A stretch of 64,000 nt of DNA from Marivirga salinae. Lineage in GTDB: Bacteria; Bacteroidota; Bacteroidia; Cytophagales; Cyclobacteriaceae. The DNA is taken from the NCBI RefSeq assembly GCF_030503855.1, contig NZ_CP129971.1, forward strand, positions 255,501 through 319,500, in the 5' to 3' direction. Position 1 is the stretch's first letter, and each line of letters starts with the position of its first letter. Made by a program: the position numbers and the translations under genes. Of this stretch, positions 26,383 to 35,798 are shown in pieces. The notes under the pieces were generated by a model. The model searched no databases. It was not told the DNA's origin and saw only the letters and a program-made list of their open reading frames with translations.

Positions 26383-27414
26383 TTATTTAACGCTATATTC
26401 TTTCACTGCCTCTATAAAATATTTTACATGATCAGGATTAATATCCGGATAAACACCATGTCCTAAATTGGCAATATGTCTGTCCGAACCGAACTGTTCC
26501 AACATTCTGACGGTGTGTCTTTTAATCGTTTCTTTATCAGCATACAAAACACATGGATCAAGATTTCCCTGTAAAGTTTTGTTATTTCCAACGGCTTTTC
26601 TTACCTCTATAGGATTCATCGTCCAGTCCAGGCCGATGGTTTGATAATCAAGCTTGCTTAAATCAGGAAAAGCGGCATGGGCGTCTTTAGCGAAGATAGT
26701 TTTAGGAACATCCTGTATGGCATCAGCAATTTTCCGTAAATATGGAATAGAAAATTCTTTGTATTGTTCATGGGATAAAATTCCTGCCCAGCTATCAAAA
26801 ACCTGCACTAAATCTGCTCCAGCTTTAATTTGAGCTTTTAAATAAGCAATAGTGCTATCCGTAATCTTACTCAAAAGTTGATGAGATAAGTCCGGCTCTG
26901 TATAAAGCATAGCCTTAGCCTTAGAGAATGTTTTGCTACCAGAACCTTCCACCATATAGGCAAAAATAGTCCATGGAGCACCTGCAAAACCAATTAATGG
27001 AACTCTGCCATTTAATTCCTTCTTAGTGATTTCAATAGCTTTCGTCACATACGAAAGGCTTTCTTCCACATCGGCAACTCGAAGTTTTTCGACATCGGCT
27101 TTTGATTTGATCGTTTCTGGGAAACGTGGCCCTTTTTTTTCCACCATTTCATACGGCAATCCCATAGCTTCTGGGATCACTAAAATGTCGGAAAAAATAA
27201 TAGCAGCATCCACATCCAGAATGTCAACAGGCTGTATAGTAACTTCAGCTGCTAATTCTGGAGTTTGCGCCAATTCAATAAATCCACTAACACTCGCTCT
27301 GACTTTTCTGTATTCGGGTAGTATCCTTCCAGCTTGTCTCATCAGCCAAACAGGAGTTCTTTCCACTTTTTCACCTTTTGCTGCTCTCAGCAGCAGATCA
27401 TTTTTTAATTCCAT
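26383..27414 (-). CDS. hemE: Uroporphyrinogen decarboxylase
   Basis: HemE removes four carboxyl groups from uroporphyrinogen III to give coproporphyrinogen III. Diagnostic motifs [11 protein letters not shown] near the N-terminus, [26 protein letters not shown] and [18 protein letters not shown] are present, and total length is normal (343 residues). An upstream in-frame ATG at 27429 (MYICN) is rejected. A -7 element lies between the two ATGs, so the transcript would begin about at the ATG at 27414, and MELKND is the better start. Single gene, divergent from the serine dehydratase gene. Confidence 0.95.
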   Translation of the reverse strand: MELKNDLLLRAAKGEKVERTPVWLMRQAGRILPEYRKVRASVSGFIELAQTPELAAEVTIQPVDILDVDAAIIFSDILVIPEAMGLPYEMVEKKGPRFPETIKSKADVEKLRVADVEESLSYVTKAIEITKKELNGRVPLIGFAGAPWTIFAYMVEGSGSKTFSKAKAMLYTEPDLSHQLLSKITDSTIAYLKAQIKAGADLVQVFDSWAGILSHEQYKEFSIPYLRKIADAIQDVPKTIFAKDAHAAFPDLSKLDYQTIGLDWTMNPIEVRKAVGNNKTLQGNLDPCVLYADKETIKRHTVRMLEQFGSDRHIANLGHGVYPDINPDHVKYFIEAVKEYSVK

Positions 27415-27418
27415 ATTG

Positions 27419-27426
27419 CAAATATA
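27419..27426 (-). promoter_or_regulatory. hemE: -7 element deciding the hemE start
   Basis: The minus strand reads TATATTTG, a full match to TAnnTTTG. It begins right after the upstream ATG and ends four bases before the ATG at 27414, which implies a leaderless or nearly leaderless hemE mRNA. Confidence 0.5.
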
Positions 27427-27512
27427 CATTCATATTATGCTTCTGAATTATAATAATGCTAAACTTTTACGTTTCTTTGCCGATTAAAGGATTAGGTTAA
27501 ATCTATACTGTT

Positions 27513-28421
27513 ATGTCAATACTTTTTAGTGAATTTAAGGAATGGAAAGAATACTGCGAGGAGAAAGGTGTTAAACTTTTTGAACCAGTATTGGAGTATG
27601 AAAAAGATCAAAAGGGAAAAGATGCAGATTTCGTATGGGAAAATTTGCAAAAAGCCTATGATGTAATGCGAGATGCCGTAAAAACTGGACTGGAAGAAGA
27701 CATGCAATCTCGATCTGGAATGATTAATAATGGAGCCAAAAAGGTATATAAAAATCCCATAACAGTTTTAGATCCTAATTTCCAGAAATTAATTGCCAGA
27801 GCATTAGCTGCAAAAGAAGTGAATTCTTGTATGGGGAGAGTGGTAGCTGCACCTACCGCAGGAGCTAGCGGAATTTTGCCAGGCACCATGTTTACGCTAC
27901 AGGAAATTCACGGATTAGAGGATAGGAAAATATTAGAAGGGCTTTTAGTGGGTGCTGGAATTGCTTTAATTATTGAACAAAAAGCTTCATTAGCAGGCGC
28001 TGTTGGAGGTTGCCAAGCTGAAACAGGAAGTGCAGCCGCAATGGCTTCTGGGGCAATTGTTTATTGTTTAGGTGGAGATATTGATCAAGTATTTAATGCA
28101 GTTGCCATTACCATTCAGTGCATGTTAGGTTTAGTTTGCGATCCTGTTGCTGGACTTGTGGAAGTGCCTTGCGTAGTAAGAAATGCAAGTGCTGCAGCTA
28201 TAGCCAATTCTTCTGCCCAAATTGCTTTATCCAATGTAAGTGGTGTTATTCCAGTTGATGAATGTGTAGATGCCTTAGGTGAAGTAGGGCAAAGCATGGA
28301 AACGAAATATAAAGAAACTGCAATGGGAGGTTTAGCAGCTACACTAACAGGTCAAAACATTTCTAAAAAAGTGTTAATTCAGGATATAGAAATGCTACCT
28401 GATGAAGAAGAAAATGATTGA
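27513..28421 (+). CDS. sdaAA: L-serine ammonia-lyase, iron-sulfur-dependent, alpha subunit
   Basis: The 302-residue protein deaminates L-serine to pyruvate and ammonia with a 4Fe-4S cluster. Cluster-region cysteines appear in NSCMGRVVAAPTAGASG, GGCQAETGSAAAMA, IQCMLGLVCDP and EVPCVVRN, all typical of the alpha domain. The beta (ACT-like) part is absent from the protein and no sdaAB gene is adjacent, so it either works alone or pairs with a beta subunit encoded elsewhere. It faces the antiporter gene tail to tail with a six-base gap. Confidence 0.9.
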   Translation: MSILFSEFKEWKEYCEEKGVKLFEPVLEYEKDQKGKDADFVWENLQKAYDVMRDAVKTGLEEDMQSRSGMINNGAKKVYKNPITVLDPNFQKLIARALAAKEVNSCMGRVVAAPTAGASGILPGTMFTLQEIHGLEDRKILEGLLVGAGIALIIEQKASLAGAVGGCQAETGSAAAMASGAIVYCLGGDIDQVFNAVAITIQCMLGLVCDPVAGLVEVPCVVRNASAAAIANSSAQIALSNVSGVIPVDECVDALGEVGQSMETKYKETAMGGLAATLTGQNISKKVLIQDIEMLPDEEEND

Positions 28422-28427
28422 TTCACT

Positions 28428-29384
28428 TTATGATATGACTGTAATGGTATAATAAAGGTAAATCCCAACTAATATTAGCCCTTCGTAACGGTCCACAATC
28501 TTATTTAAAGCCATAAATGGTAATATGAGTAAGGTAATTCCCATCATCCATATCATATCTGAATTAACTATTACTTCACTTACTTCTATCTCAGATATCA
28601 GGCTAGTTATACCTAATATGGAAAGAATATTGAAAATATTAGATCCCATTAGGTTTCCTAGTGCCATATCGGTTTCTTTTTTAAATGCGGCTACAACAGA
28701 AGTTACTAATTCTGGCAAACTAGTTCCTAATGCTACGATTGTAATACCAACAATACGCTCACTGACTCCCATATAAATTGCTAAATCCTTGGAACTATTC
28801 ACAAACCAGTCTGAACCAAAATACAGCCCAGCTCCACCAATTGCAATTAAGGAAAGATCCTTAATCATATTCTTCTTTGAAGCAGGAGTTGGCTCTTCAA
28901 CTTCAATCCCAAGTTCTTCAGGGCTTATGTGATTTTTTCTTGATCTTCTAATAATAAAAAACAAGTACAAAGCCAAAAGTAATACAAATCCAATACCCTC
29001 ATAATCATTCACATACCCTTCCTGAACTAAGAAATATAATAATAAAGAACAGCCCATGGTCATAGGCCAATCAATTTTTATGGAATCAGAATTAACAGGA
29101 ATGGGTGCTATTAGAGCAGTAACTCCTAATACTAGTGCGAGATTACAAATATTAGAACCAATCACATTCCCCATTGTAATGTCTGGACTTCCAGCAAGTG
29201 CTGCCTGAATACTAATCAATAACTCAGGAGCAGAAGTACCAAAAGCCACAATAGTAACTCCAACCACTAAAGGGGACATTTTTAATCTTAAAGCAATTCT
29301 TGAAGCACCTCTAACCAATAACTCTCCTCCTAAAATAAGTACCGCCAAACCAACTATGAGCAATATGGTGTTAGATAGAGGCAT
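28428..29384 (-). CDS. Calcium/sodium antiporter (YrbG-like CaCA family)
   Basis: The 318-residue integral membrane protein consists of two homologous five-helix halves. Each carries the alpha-repeat signature of K+-dependent Na+/Ca2+ exchangers: VAFGTSAPELLIS near residue 46 and VALGTSLPELVTS in the second half, with matching GNVIGSNICNL and GNLMGSNIFNI stretches. It should exchange cytoplasmic Ca2+ for Na+ or H+ across the inner membrane. The start is three bases after the stop of upp, so the two are likely cotranscribed. Confidence 0.93.
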   Translation of the reverse strand: MPLSNTILLIVGLAVLILGGELLVRGASRIALRLKMSPLVVGVTIVAFGTSAPELLISIQAALAGSPDITMGNVIGSNICNLALVLGVTALIAPIPVNSDSIKIDWPMTMGCSLLLYFLVQEGYVNDYEGIGFVLLLALYLFFIIRRSRKNHISPEELGIEVEEPTPASKKNMIKDLSLIAIGGAGLYFGSDWFVNSSKDLAIYMGVSERIVGITIVALGTSLPELVTSVVAAFKKETDMALGNLMGSNIFNILSILGITSLISEIEVSEVIVNSDMIWMMGITLLILPFMALNKIVDRYEGLILVGIYLYYTITVIS

Positions 29385-29387
29385 AAA

Positions 29388-30038
29388 TTAACGAGTGTGT
29401 TTTTGTCCGTAGCTTAAATCTCCGGCATCGCCTAACCCTGGTAAAATATAAGCATTTTCATCAAGCTCTCTATCTAAGGAACCTAAATATATGTCATAAT
29501 TTCCTGTGAGATTATCATTTATAAACTGTACCCCTTCCGGTGTGCCTATGGCTGCTGCAATGATAATTAATTCAGGTTTAGCAATTTGCCTTATATGTTC
29601 AATAGCTTTGATTAATGATTGACCAGTAGCTAACATTGGATCAGCCAAAATTAAAGTTCTACCTTCCAATGGAGGTAGCGCTTCATAACCCATTTCAATA
29701 GTGAAATTAGTTTCGTCTGTGTGTTTCCTATAAGCTCCTATAAAGCCCGAATCTGAATGATCGAATATATTAAGAAACCCTTGATGAAATGGTAATCCTG
29801 CTCTTAAAACACTCACTAAAACAGGGAAATCATGCATTAAGGCAACAGATGTCTTTTCTAGAGGTGTTTGAATATCTCTATTTTGATAGTAAAGAGATTT
29901 TGAGATTTCATAAGCTAATAATTCAGCTATCCTCTCAAGGTTTCTCCTGAACCTATAGCGATCTTTTTGAATATCGATTTCTCTCAATTCCGCTAAAAAA
30001 TGGTTTGCAATGCTATTTTCTTTATTTAAAATATACAT
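29388..30038 (-). CDS. upp: Uracil phosphoribosyltransferase
   Basis: The 216-residue enzyme converts uracil and PRPP to UMP in pyrimidine salvage. The PRPP-binding loop ADPMLATGQSLIKAI near residue 131, the VSVLRAGLPF motif and the C-terminal uracil-binding region with LGDAGDLSYGQ identify the family. Length is normal. It is upstream of and close to the Ca2+/Na+ exchanger gene and divergent from the aminopeptidase gene. Confidence 0.94.
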   Translation of the reverse strand: MYILNKENSIANHFLAELREIDIQKDRYRFRRNLERIAELLAYEISKSLYYQNRDIQTPLEKTSVALMHDFPVLVSVLRAGLPFHQGFLNIFDHSDSGFIGAYRKHTDETNFTIEMGYEALPPLEGRTLILADPMLATGQSLIKAIEHIRQIAKPELIIIAAAIGTPEGVQFINDNLTGNYDIYLGSLDRELDENAYILPGLGDAGDLSYGQKHTR

Positions 30039-30158
30039 TTATGGTAGTAGGTTGACATTATTTGGAGTCAAAACCTAAATATAATTTTATTTTTTAAGAA
30101 AAAAATTAAAAAATGGAAATATCCGGTTCAGAAGTTCAATTCTACTCTTAAAAGATTT

Positions 30159-30166
30159 TAACTTTG
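30159..30166 (+). promoter_or_regulatory. -7 element of the aminopeptidase gene
   Basis: TAACTTTG matches TAnnTTTG and ends five bases before the ATG at 30172, so the mRNA probably starts at or next to the start codon. Confidence 0.45.
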
Positions 30167-30171
30167 CACCA

Positions 30172-31092
30172 ATGATAGATTACAAACTACTACAGCAACT
30201 ATGCAGTATTCATGCTCCTTCAGGAGAAGAATATATGGTGAAAAACTTCCTGCTCAACTATATTAAGAAAAATCAATCCGATTGGAAAGTACAACCAAAG
30301 CTTCATCACGGTGAGGATTTCCAAGATTGTCTTGTACTGGTTTTTGGAGAACCAACAACAGCAGTTTTTGCTCATATGGATTCGGTAGGTTTTACTGTTC
30401 GTTATGAAAATCAACTTATACCAATCGGTGGGCCGGAAGCTAAAAATGGTTATAAATTAAAAGGAGAGGATTCATTGGGTCCTATCGCATGCGATTTAGA
30501 ACTGAATGAAGAAAATCAAACCTTTTATAAATTTGGAAGAGGAATCGATAGAGGAGCTAGCCTAACTTTTGAATGTGATTTTAGAGAAACTGAAGAACAC
30601 ATCCAATCATGCTATTTAGATAACAGATTAGGTGTTTTCAATTGTCTTAAACTAGCAGAAACCTTAGAAAACGGCATGATCGTTTTTTCTGCTTATGAAG
30701 AACACGGAGGTGGAACAGTGCCCTTTTTGGCAAAATTTATGGTTGAGCAATATGGTATTCACCAAGCCTTAATTTCAGACATCACTTGGGTAACTGAGGG
30801 AGTTAAACATGGAAAAGGAGTAGCCATTTCAATGAGAGACCGTAATGTCCCTAGACAATCATTTGTTCAAATGATTCAAAATATGGCGGATAATTCAGGA
30901 ATTCCTTATCAACTGGAAGTAGAAGCAAGCGGAGGAAGTGACGGTAGAGAATTACAAGATTCCCCCTACCCTATCGACTGGTGTTTCATTGGGGCACCAG
31001 AAGATAATGTCCATTCTCCAGATGAAAAGGTCCATAAAAAAGATATTGAGGCTATGGTGGCTATGTACAAATTCTTAATGAGTGAATTATAA
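30172..31092 (+). CDS. M42-like (glutamyl/leucyl) metallo-aminopeptidase
   Basis: The 306-residue protein begins with the family phrase LCSIHAPSGEE and shows the metal-site series AHMDSVGF, CYLDNRLGV, SAYEEHGGGTV, SDITWV and a late APEDNVHSPDE. These are the expected His, Asp, Glu, Glu, Asp and His positions of the M42/M20 clan with two metal ions. It is somewhat shorter than typical M42 enzymes (about 340-360). No signal peptide, so it acts in the cytoplasm, probably on short peptides. It is two bases upstream of hpt and so in the same transcript. Confidence 0.85.
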   Translation: MIDYKLLQQLCSIHAPSGEEYMVKNFLLNYIKKNQSDWKVQPKLHHGEDFQDCLVLVFGEPTTAVFAHMDSVGFTVRYENQLIPIGGPEAKNGYKLKGEDSLGPIACDLELNEENQTFYKFGRGIDRGASLTFECDFRETEEHIQSCYLDNRLGVFNCLKLAETLENGMIVFSAYEEHGGGTVPFLAKFMVEQYGIHQALISDITWVTEGVKHGKGVAISMRDRNVPRQSFVQMIQNMADNSGIPYQLEVEASGGSDGRELQDSPYPIDWCFIGAPEDNVHSPDEKVHKKDIEAMVAMYKFLMSEL

Positions 31093-31094
31093 AA

Positions 31095-31622
31095 ATGATC
31101 AAGATTATAGATAAGGAATTTATTCCATACATATCAGCTGAAGAAATCAACAGCAGAATAAAGGAGCTTGGAACCGAAATCAGTAAGTCTTATAAAGATG
31201 AAAAACCACTCTTGGTAAGTGTGCTAAATGGTTCTTTTATGTTTACAGCTGATTTAATACGGACAATTGATACTGCTGTGGAGGTAACTTTTATTCGAGT
31301 AGCATCATATGAAGCTTTAAAAACTACAGGAAAAGTTCGGGAGATATTGGGGCTGAAAGAGAACGTATTTGGAAGAGATATTTTAATTTTAGAAGATATA
31401 GTTGATACAGGCACTACTTTAGAGCATCTGATGAATGCCTTTAAAGATTTAGGTACGAAATCCATTAAAGTAGCCACTTTATTGCATAAACCTGATGCCC
31501 AAGAAAAAGCCGACAAGCCTGATTTTGTAGGTTTTGAAATTCCTAATAAATTCGTTGTGGGATACGGACTAGATTATGAAGGATGGGGAAGAGAACTTAA
31601 GGAAATCTATCAATTAAGATAA
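31095..31622 (+). CDS. hpt: Hypoxanthine phosphoribosyltransferase
   Basis: The 175-residue purine salvage enzyme makes IMP or GMP from hypoxanthine or guanine and PRPP. The PRPP motif ILILEDIVDTGTTLEHLM is near residue 98, the flexible-loop region and the C-terminal FVVGYGLDYEGWGREL are typical. It follows the aminopeptidase with two bases between. adk lies 157 bp downstream, and hpt-adk-obg is a purine/GTP-linked run found in other Bacteroidota. Confidence 0.94.
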   Translation: MIKIIDKEFIPYISAEEINSRIKELGTEISKSYKDEKPLLVSVLNGSFMFTADLIRTIDTAVEVTFIRVASYEALKTTGKVREILGLKENVFGRDILILEDIVDTGTTLEHLMNAFKDLGTKSIKVATLLHKPDAQEKADKPDFVGFEIPNKFVVGYGLDYEGWGRELKEIYQLR

Positions 31623-31779
31623 ATGTAACAATTTTAAACATAAATCTTTTATATTTGATTTTCATTTATACCAAAACCAACAATTAATTTCAAGAAATTT
31701 TATTGTTAGGTACTGGTTATAAAACAGTTATAAATTTTATTGGAGTAATTGCCTAATAGGCTCTATTTAAATTACAATC

Positions 31780-32358
31780 ATGTTGAATATTATATTATTT
31801 GGCCCTCCCGGAGCGGGAAAAGGCACACAAAGCGAAAAAATAATCGATAAATATAAATTAACTCATATTGCTACTGGCGATTTATTTCGGAAGCATTTAG
31901 GAGAAGGAACAGATTTAGGAAAACTAGCTCAGAAATACATGGATGAGGGGAATTTGGTACCTGATGAAGTGGTGATTGGTATGGTAGACGAAAAAATCAA
32001 AGAGACCCAATCCAGCAGCAGTGGTTATATATTTGATGGCTTTCCAAGAACAGTTCCGCAGGCAAAAGCTTTGGATACTTTATTGAAAGAAAAAGGCGAA
32101 AAAATTGCCGGAATGATTGCGTTGGATGTTCCTGAAGAGGAATTAAAAAAACGAATTAAAGAAAGAGGAAAGACTTCTGGTAGAACGGATGATCAGGATG
32201 AAGCCAAAATAGAAAATAGAATTAAGGTTTATCAAGAAGAAACTTTACCAGTTGCCAACTATTATGATGGTGAAGGTAAATACGTTAAAATCCATGGAGT
32301 AGGAACTATAGATGAGATTTTTAGTAAAATTTCAAATGAAATTGATAAATTAAAATAA
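31780..32358 (+). CDS. adk: Adenylate kinase
   Basis: The 192-residue short form of adenylate kinase (ATP + AMP to 2 ADP) has the P-loop GPPGAGKGT at residues 8-16, the AMP-binding ATGDLFRKHL and FDGFPRTVPQA motifs and a minimal lid (ERGKTSGRTDDQ) without the zinc cysteines or long lid insertion. A strong terminator follows. Confidence 0.96.
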   Translation: MLNIILFGPPGAGKGTQSEKIIDKYKLTHIATGDLFRKHLGEGTDLGKLAQKYMDEGNLVPDEVVIGMVDEKIKETQSSSSGYIFDGFPRTVPQAKALDTLLKEKGEKIAGMIALDVPEEELKKRIKERGKTSGRTDDQDEAKIENRIKVYQEETLPVANYYDGEGKYVKIHGVGTIDEIFSKISNEIDKLK

Positions 32359-32377
32359 AATTTATCCAATTTTACTG

Positions 32378-32411
32378 AAGCCGACCTATTCAAATTAGGT
32401 CGGCTTTTTTA
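32378..32411 (+). terminator. Rho-independent terminator after adk
   Basis: An 11-bp perfect stem (32378-32388 with 32396-32406), seven-base loop and T-tract, 20 bases after the adk stop. Confidence 0.88.
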
Positions 32412-32430
32412 TTTCCTGCTTAAATTAAAC

Positions 32431-32438
32431 TAAATTTG
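32431..32438 (+). promoter_or_regulatory. obg: -7 element of obg
   Basis: TAAATTTG matches TAnnTTTG, 19 bases before the ATG at 32458 and just downstream of the adk terminator. No certain -33 element. Confidence 0.4.
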
Positions 32439-32457
32439 CGCCTTAATATTTAGTCCC

Positions 32458-33450
32458 ATGGCCAATCCCAATTTTATTGATTATGTTAAATTTTGCTCTC
32501 GCTCCGGTAAAGGAGGTGCAGGTGCTGTTTCTATGCGTAGAGAAAAGCACGTACCCAAAGGCGGGCCCGATGGTGGAAATGGCGGCCGGGGTGGCAATAT
32601 TATTTTAAAAGGGAGCACCCAACTTTGGACTTTACTTCATTTGAAATATAAAAAGCACGTAATAGCCGATGGCGGTGCCAATGGTGGTGGTGCCAGAAGT
32701 TCAGGTGCTGATGGCAAAGACATTATTCTAGAAGTTCCATTGGGAACAGTTGCCAAAGACGCTGAAACAGGTGAAATCAGATTTGAAATAACGGAAGAAG
32801 GTGAAGAAAGAATCTTAACGGAAGGAGGAAGAGGTGGATTAGGTAATGCTAATTTCAAAACGGCTACAAATCAAACTCCACGCTATGCTCAGCCAGGTGA
32901 AGATGGCAAAGAAGAGTGGATCATTCTAGAACTGAAATTATTAGCTGATGTTGGTTTAGTAGGTTTCCCGAATGCCGGAAAAAGCACTTTACTTTCTGTA
33001 GTTTCAGCAGCTAAGCCTGAAATAGCAGATTATGCTTTTACTACCTTAACTCCAAACTTGGGAGTAATTCCTTATCGTGATCACAAGTCGTTTGTGATGG
33101 CGGATATCCCTGGAATAATTGAAGGTGCAGCAGCAGGGAAAGGTTTGGGAACCCGCTTTTTACGACATATCGAACGAAACTCCATTTTACTTTTTATGAT
33201 TCCTGCCGACAGCAAGGACGTCAAAAAGGAATATCAGATTTTAATCAATGAGCTGAAAGAATACAATCCTGAATTATTGGACAAAAATAGATTGCTAGCC
33301 ATCACTAAATCGGATTTGATGGATGAGGAATTAATGCAAGAACTCAAAAAAGAATTACCAAAAGATTTAGAGCATGTTTTCATTTCATCTTTAACTCAAT
33401 ACAATATTAACGAGCTTAAAGACATGATATGGAAAGCTATAAATTCTTAA
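32458..33450 (+). CDS. obg: Obg family GTPase (CgtA)
   Basis: The 330-residue GTPase has the glycine-rich Obg fold (about residues 1-158, with [12 protein letters not shown] and [12 protein letters not shown] stretches) and a G domain with G1 GFPNAGKST at 169-177, DIPGIIEGA for G3 and TKSD for G4. The variable C-terminal OCT domain of some homologues is absent, as is usual in Bacteroidota. It works in large-subunit ribosome assembly and stringent control. It has its own promoter element between the adk terminator and the ATG. Confidence 0.95.
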   Translation: MANPNFIDYVKFCSRSGKGGAGAVSMRREKHVPKGGPDGGNGGRGGNIILKGSTQLWTLLHLKYKKHVIADGGANGGGARSSGADGKDIILEVPLGTVAKDAETGEIRFEITEEGEERILTEGGRGGLGNANFKTATNQTPRYAQPGEDGKEEWIILELKLLADVGLVGFPNAGKSTLLSVVSAAKPEIADYAFTTLTPNLGVIPYRDHKSFVMADIPGIIEGAAAGKGLGTRFLRHIERNSILLFMIPADSKDVKKEYQILINELKEYNPELLDKNRLLAITKSDLMDEELMQELKKELPKDLEHVFISSLTQYNINELKDMIWKAINS

Positions 33451-33802
33451 TAAAGCCTATCAATCTTTCAGTTTTATCATTATACAACAATCACTTAAAG
33501 CTTCATTAATGCTACTAAGTTGAACTTTTAGGTCTTTTCTTTTTATCCTTTCTACTAGCTATTGGAAATTACTTTTTATGTTCTATTGCCTATTTCGTGA
33601 GAAAAAATACATCCATCTAAATTTTATCCACAATAGAAACCACAGAACACAATAGATTTTTTTAAACCAAAATCAACTTTGAAAAAGTAAATAGATATTA
33701 AAAAGAGCTTAAACCTTAAATGTCATCTTGTCAGTGAACTACCATTTGGCAAACTCCTTGTTCAACTATGCTGAAATTAGAATAGAATAACATAATATAG
33801 TT
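33451..33802. other. 352-bp intergenic region before grpE
   Basis: AT-rich, with no coding frame, RNA gene, clear hairpin or TAnnTTTG box recognised. It must contain the promoter for the grpE-dnaJ heat-shock genes; no CIRCE-type inverted repeat was seen. Confidence 0.45.
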
Positions 33803-34414
33803 ATGGCTAAAGAAGAATTAGACGAAAAAGATTTGAATAAAGAAGCAGAAACTGCGGAAGATATAAAAGACGAGCAAAATCCTGAAGAAGAAACTCAGGA
33901 CAATAGATCTGAGGAAGAAAAAACTGCTGAAGCAGAAGCGCAGGCTAAAGATGAAGAATTGTCAGATTTCGAGAAATTAGAGATAGAACTGGCAGAGTCA
34001 AAAGATAAATTCTTAAGACTCTATTCTGAATTTGAAAACTTCAGAAGAAGAAATGCCAAAGAACGATTGGAATTAGTGAAAACAGCTTCTGAAGAAGTTA
34101 TTTCAGACCTTTTACCCGTTATGGACGATTTCGAAAGAGCTGAAAAATCTTTTGAAGATCAATCTGAAAATGACGGATTGAAAGAAGGCTTTTCTTTAAT
34201 CAAAAATAAATTTGAGAAGACCCTAAGCAATAAAGGACTAAAAGCAATGGATAATGAGCCAGGAATCGAATTTGATCCTGAAATTCATGAAGCTATTACC
34301 AAAATACCTGCTCCTGATGAGAAGTTGAAAGGGAAAGTAGTAGATGTTGTAGAAAAGGGATACTTATTGAATGATAAGGTAATTCGTTTCGCAAAAGTAG
34401 TTATAGGAGAATAA
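33803..34414 (+). CDS. grpE: Nucleotide exchange factor GrpE
   Basis: The 203-residue protein has a very acidic, probably disordered first 55 residues, then the GrpE coiled coil (about 55-130, with RLYSEFENFRRRNAKERLE) and the beta wing with PGIEFDPEIHEAITKIPAP. GrpE drives ADP release from DnaK. It is followed 113 bp later by dnaJ; dnaK is elsewhere. Confidence 0.95.
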   Translation: MAKEELDEKDLNKEAETAEDIKDEQNPEEETQDNRSEEEKTAEAEAQAKDEELSDFEKLEIELAESKDKFLRLYSEFENFRRRNAKERLELVKTASEEVISDLLPVMDDFERAEKSFEDQSENDGLKEGFSLIKNKFEKTLSNKGLKAMDNEPGIEFDPEIHEAITKIPAPDEKLKGKVVDVVEKGYLLNDKVIRFAKVVIGE

Positions 34415-34453
34415 ATAACCTTAAATAGGCAATTATACAAGATGTTTTTTGTT

Positions 34454-34469
34454 CCCGATAGCTATTGGG
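34454..34469. repeat. CCCGATA-type short palindromic repeat
   Basis: CCCGATAGCTATTGGG forms a near-perfect eight-base inverted repeat (one wobble). A related copy lies at 44174-44190. It sits between grpE and dnaJ and could form a hairpin in the mRNA. Confidence 0.4.
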
Positions 34470-34527
34470 CTTGATCAACAATATCAAATCAAAAAAATAT
34501 CTTTTTAAATATTAGAATATAGATAAG

Positions 34528-35658
34528 ATGGCTAAAAGAGATTATTACGATATACTAGGTGTTAGCAAAGGTGCTTCGGAAGCAGAAATAAAGAAGGCTT
34601 ACCGAAAAGTAGCCATCAAGTTTCACCCTGATAAAAATCCTGACAATCCAGAGGCAGAAGATAAATTTAAAGAAGCGGCAGAGGCTTACGAAGTATTGCG
34701 TGACCCGCAAAAACGTCAACGCTATGATCAATTTGGTCATGAAGGCATGAAAGGCGGAGCAGGCGGCTTTGGTGGCGGAGGTATGAACATGGATGATATC
34801 TTCTCTCAATTTGGCGACATCTTCGGTGGTGGCGGAGGTGGCGGTTTCGAAAGCTTCTTTGGTGGAGGCGGTGGAGGTCGTAGAAGCCGAGGCAGAAGAG
34901 GTTCTAACCTTCGAATTAAACTTAAACTAGATTTAAAAGAAGTAGCTCACGGTGCTGAGAAGAAAATCAAAGTAAACCGATTAGTTTCAGCAGATGGAGT
35001 GACCTACAAATCTTGCGAAACTTGTGGCGGTTCTGGTCAGGTGAGACGAGTTACTAATACTATGCTGGGGCAAATGGTCTCCGCAAGCACATGCCCTACT
35101 TGCCATGGATCCGGTAAATTTATTGATAAAAAACCACCTCATGTAGACAACACTGGTCTTCAATCAAAAGAGGAAGTAATCAGTGTGAAAATTCCTGCAG
35201 GCGTAACGGATGGCATGCAATTATCCATGTCAGGCAAAGGGAATGAAGCTCCTATGGGTGGAGCAGCAGGAGATTTAATCATCCTGATTGAAGAAATCGA
35301 ACATGATGTATTGAAGCGTGATGGTAATAATATTATTTATGACCTTTATGTAAACTTTGTGGATGCCGTTTTAGGCACTACCGTTGAAGTTCCGACCATA
35401 GACGGAAAAGTGAAAATCAAAATCGAAACAGGTACTCAATCAGGTAAAATATTAAGATTAAGAGGCAAAGGAGTTGGTGATGTAAATGGATATGGCAGAG
35501 GAGATCAGTTAATTCATGTGAATGTATGGACTCCAAAGAAAGTGACTGATAACGAAAAAGAAATGCTGGAAAGCATGAGAGCATCAGAAAACTTCAAACC
35601 TAGTCCTACAAAAGCTGACAAAGGATTTTTTGATCGAGTGAAAGAGTTTTTTAATTAA
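34528..35658 (+). CDS. dnaJ: Chaperone DnaJ with only one zinc centre
   Basis: The 376-residue co-chaperone has a J domain with HPD at residues 33-35, a glycine/phenylalanine region (about 73-118), a cysteine-containing middle and the C-terminal substrate-binding domains. Typical DnaJ has four CxxCxGxG motifs. Here only the second and third remain (C163/C166 in CETCGGSG and C189/C192 in CPTCHGSG). At the first and fourth positions the sequence reads [12 protein letters not shown] and [12 protein letters not shown] with no cysteines. Zinc centre II is thus kept and centre I lost. The flanking sequence [14 protein letters not shown] is otherwise like ordinary Bacteroidota DnaJ. It forms a heat-shock pair with grpE. 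Confidence 0.95.
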   Translation: MAKRDYYDILGVSKGASEAEIKKAYRKVAIKFHPDKNPDNPEAEDKFKEAAEAYEVLRDPQKRQRYDQFGHEGMKGGAGGFGGGGMNMDDIFSQFGDIFGGGGGGGFESFFGGGGGGRRSRGRRGSNLRIKLKLDLKEVAHGAEKKIKVNRLVSADGVTYKSCETCGGSGQVRRVTNTMLGQMVSASTCPTCHGSGKFIDKKPPHVDNTGLQSKEEVISVKIPAGVTDGMQLSMSGKGNEAPMGGAAGDLIILIEEIEHDVLKRDGNNIIYDLYVNFVDAVLGTTVEVPTIDGKVKIKIETGTQSGKILRLRGKGVGDVNGYGRGDQLIHVNVWTPKKVTDNEKEMLESMRASENFKPSPTKADKGFFDRVKEFFN

Positions 35659-35719
35659 GCCCTCATCCTTAATAATGCACAAGCGGACGCTTGCGCAATC
35701 TGACTTTAACATTAATTTA

Positions 35720-35753
35720 AACCACTATTCTAAAAAGAGTAGTGGTTTTTTTA
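35720..35753 (+). terminator. Rho-independent terminator after dnaJ
   Basis: A 12-bp stem (35720-35731 with 35736-35747, one G-U pair), AAAA loop and T-tract, about 60 bases after the dnaJ stop. Confidence 0.85.
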
Positions 35754-35798
35754 TTTAAGCAACAACCTATTGAACAAGCGCTCCGTAAAAGTCCCATT

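Noticed and set aside
31780-32358. Missing zinc cysteines in the adenylate kinase lid as an anomaly
   Set aside because: A short zinc-free lid is normal for this type of adenylate kinase.
35742-35798. GTG start extending the secreted beta-repeat protein by 19 residues
   Set aside because: The codon lies in the dnaJ terminator stem, and the extension would bury the signal peptide.
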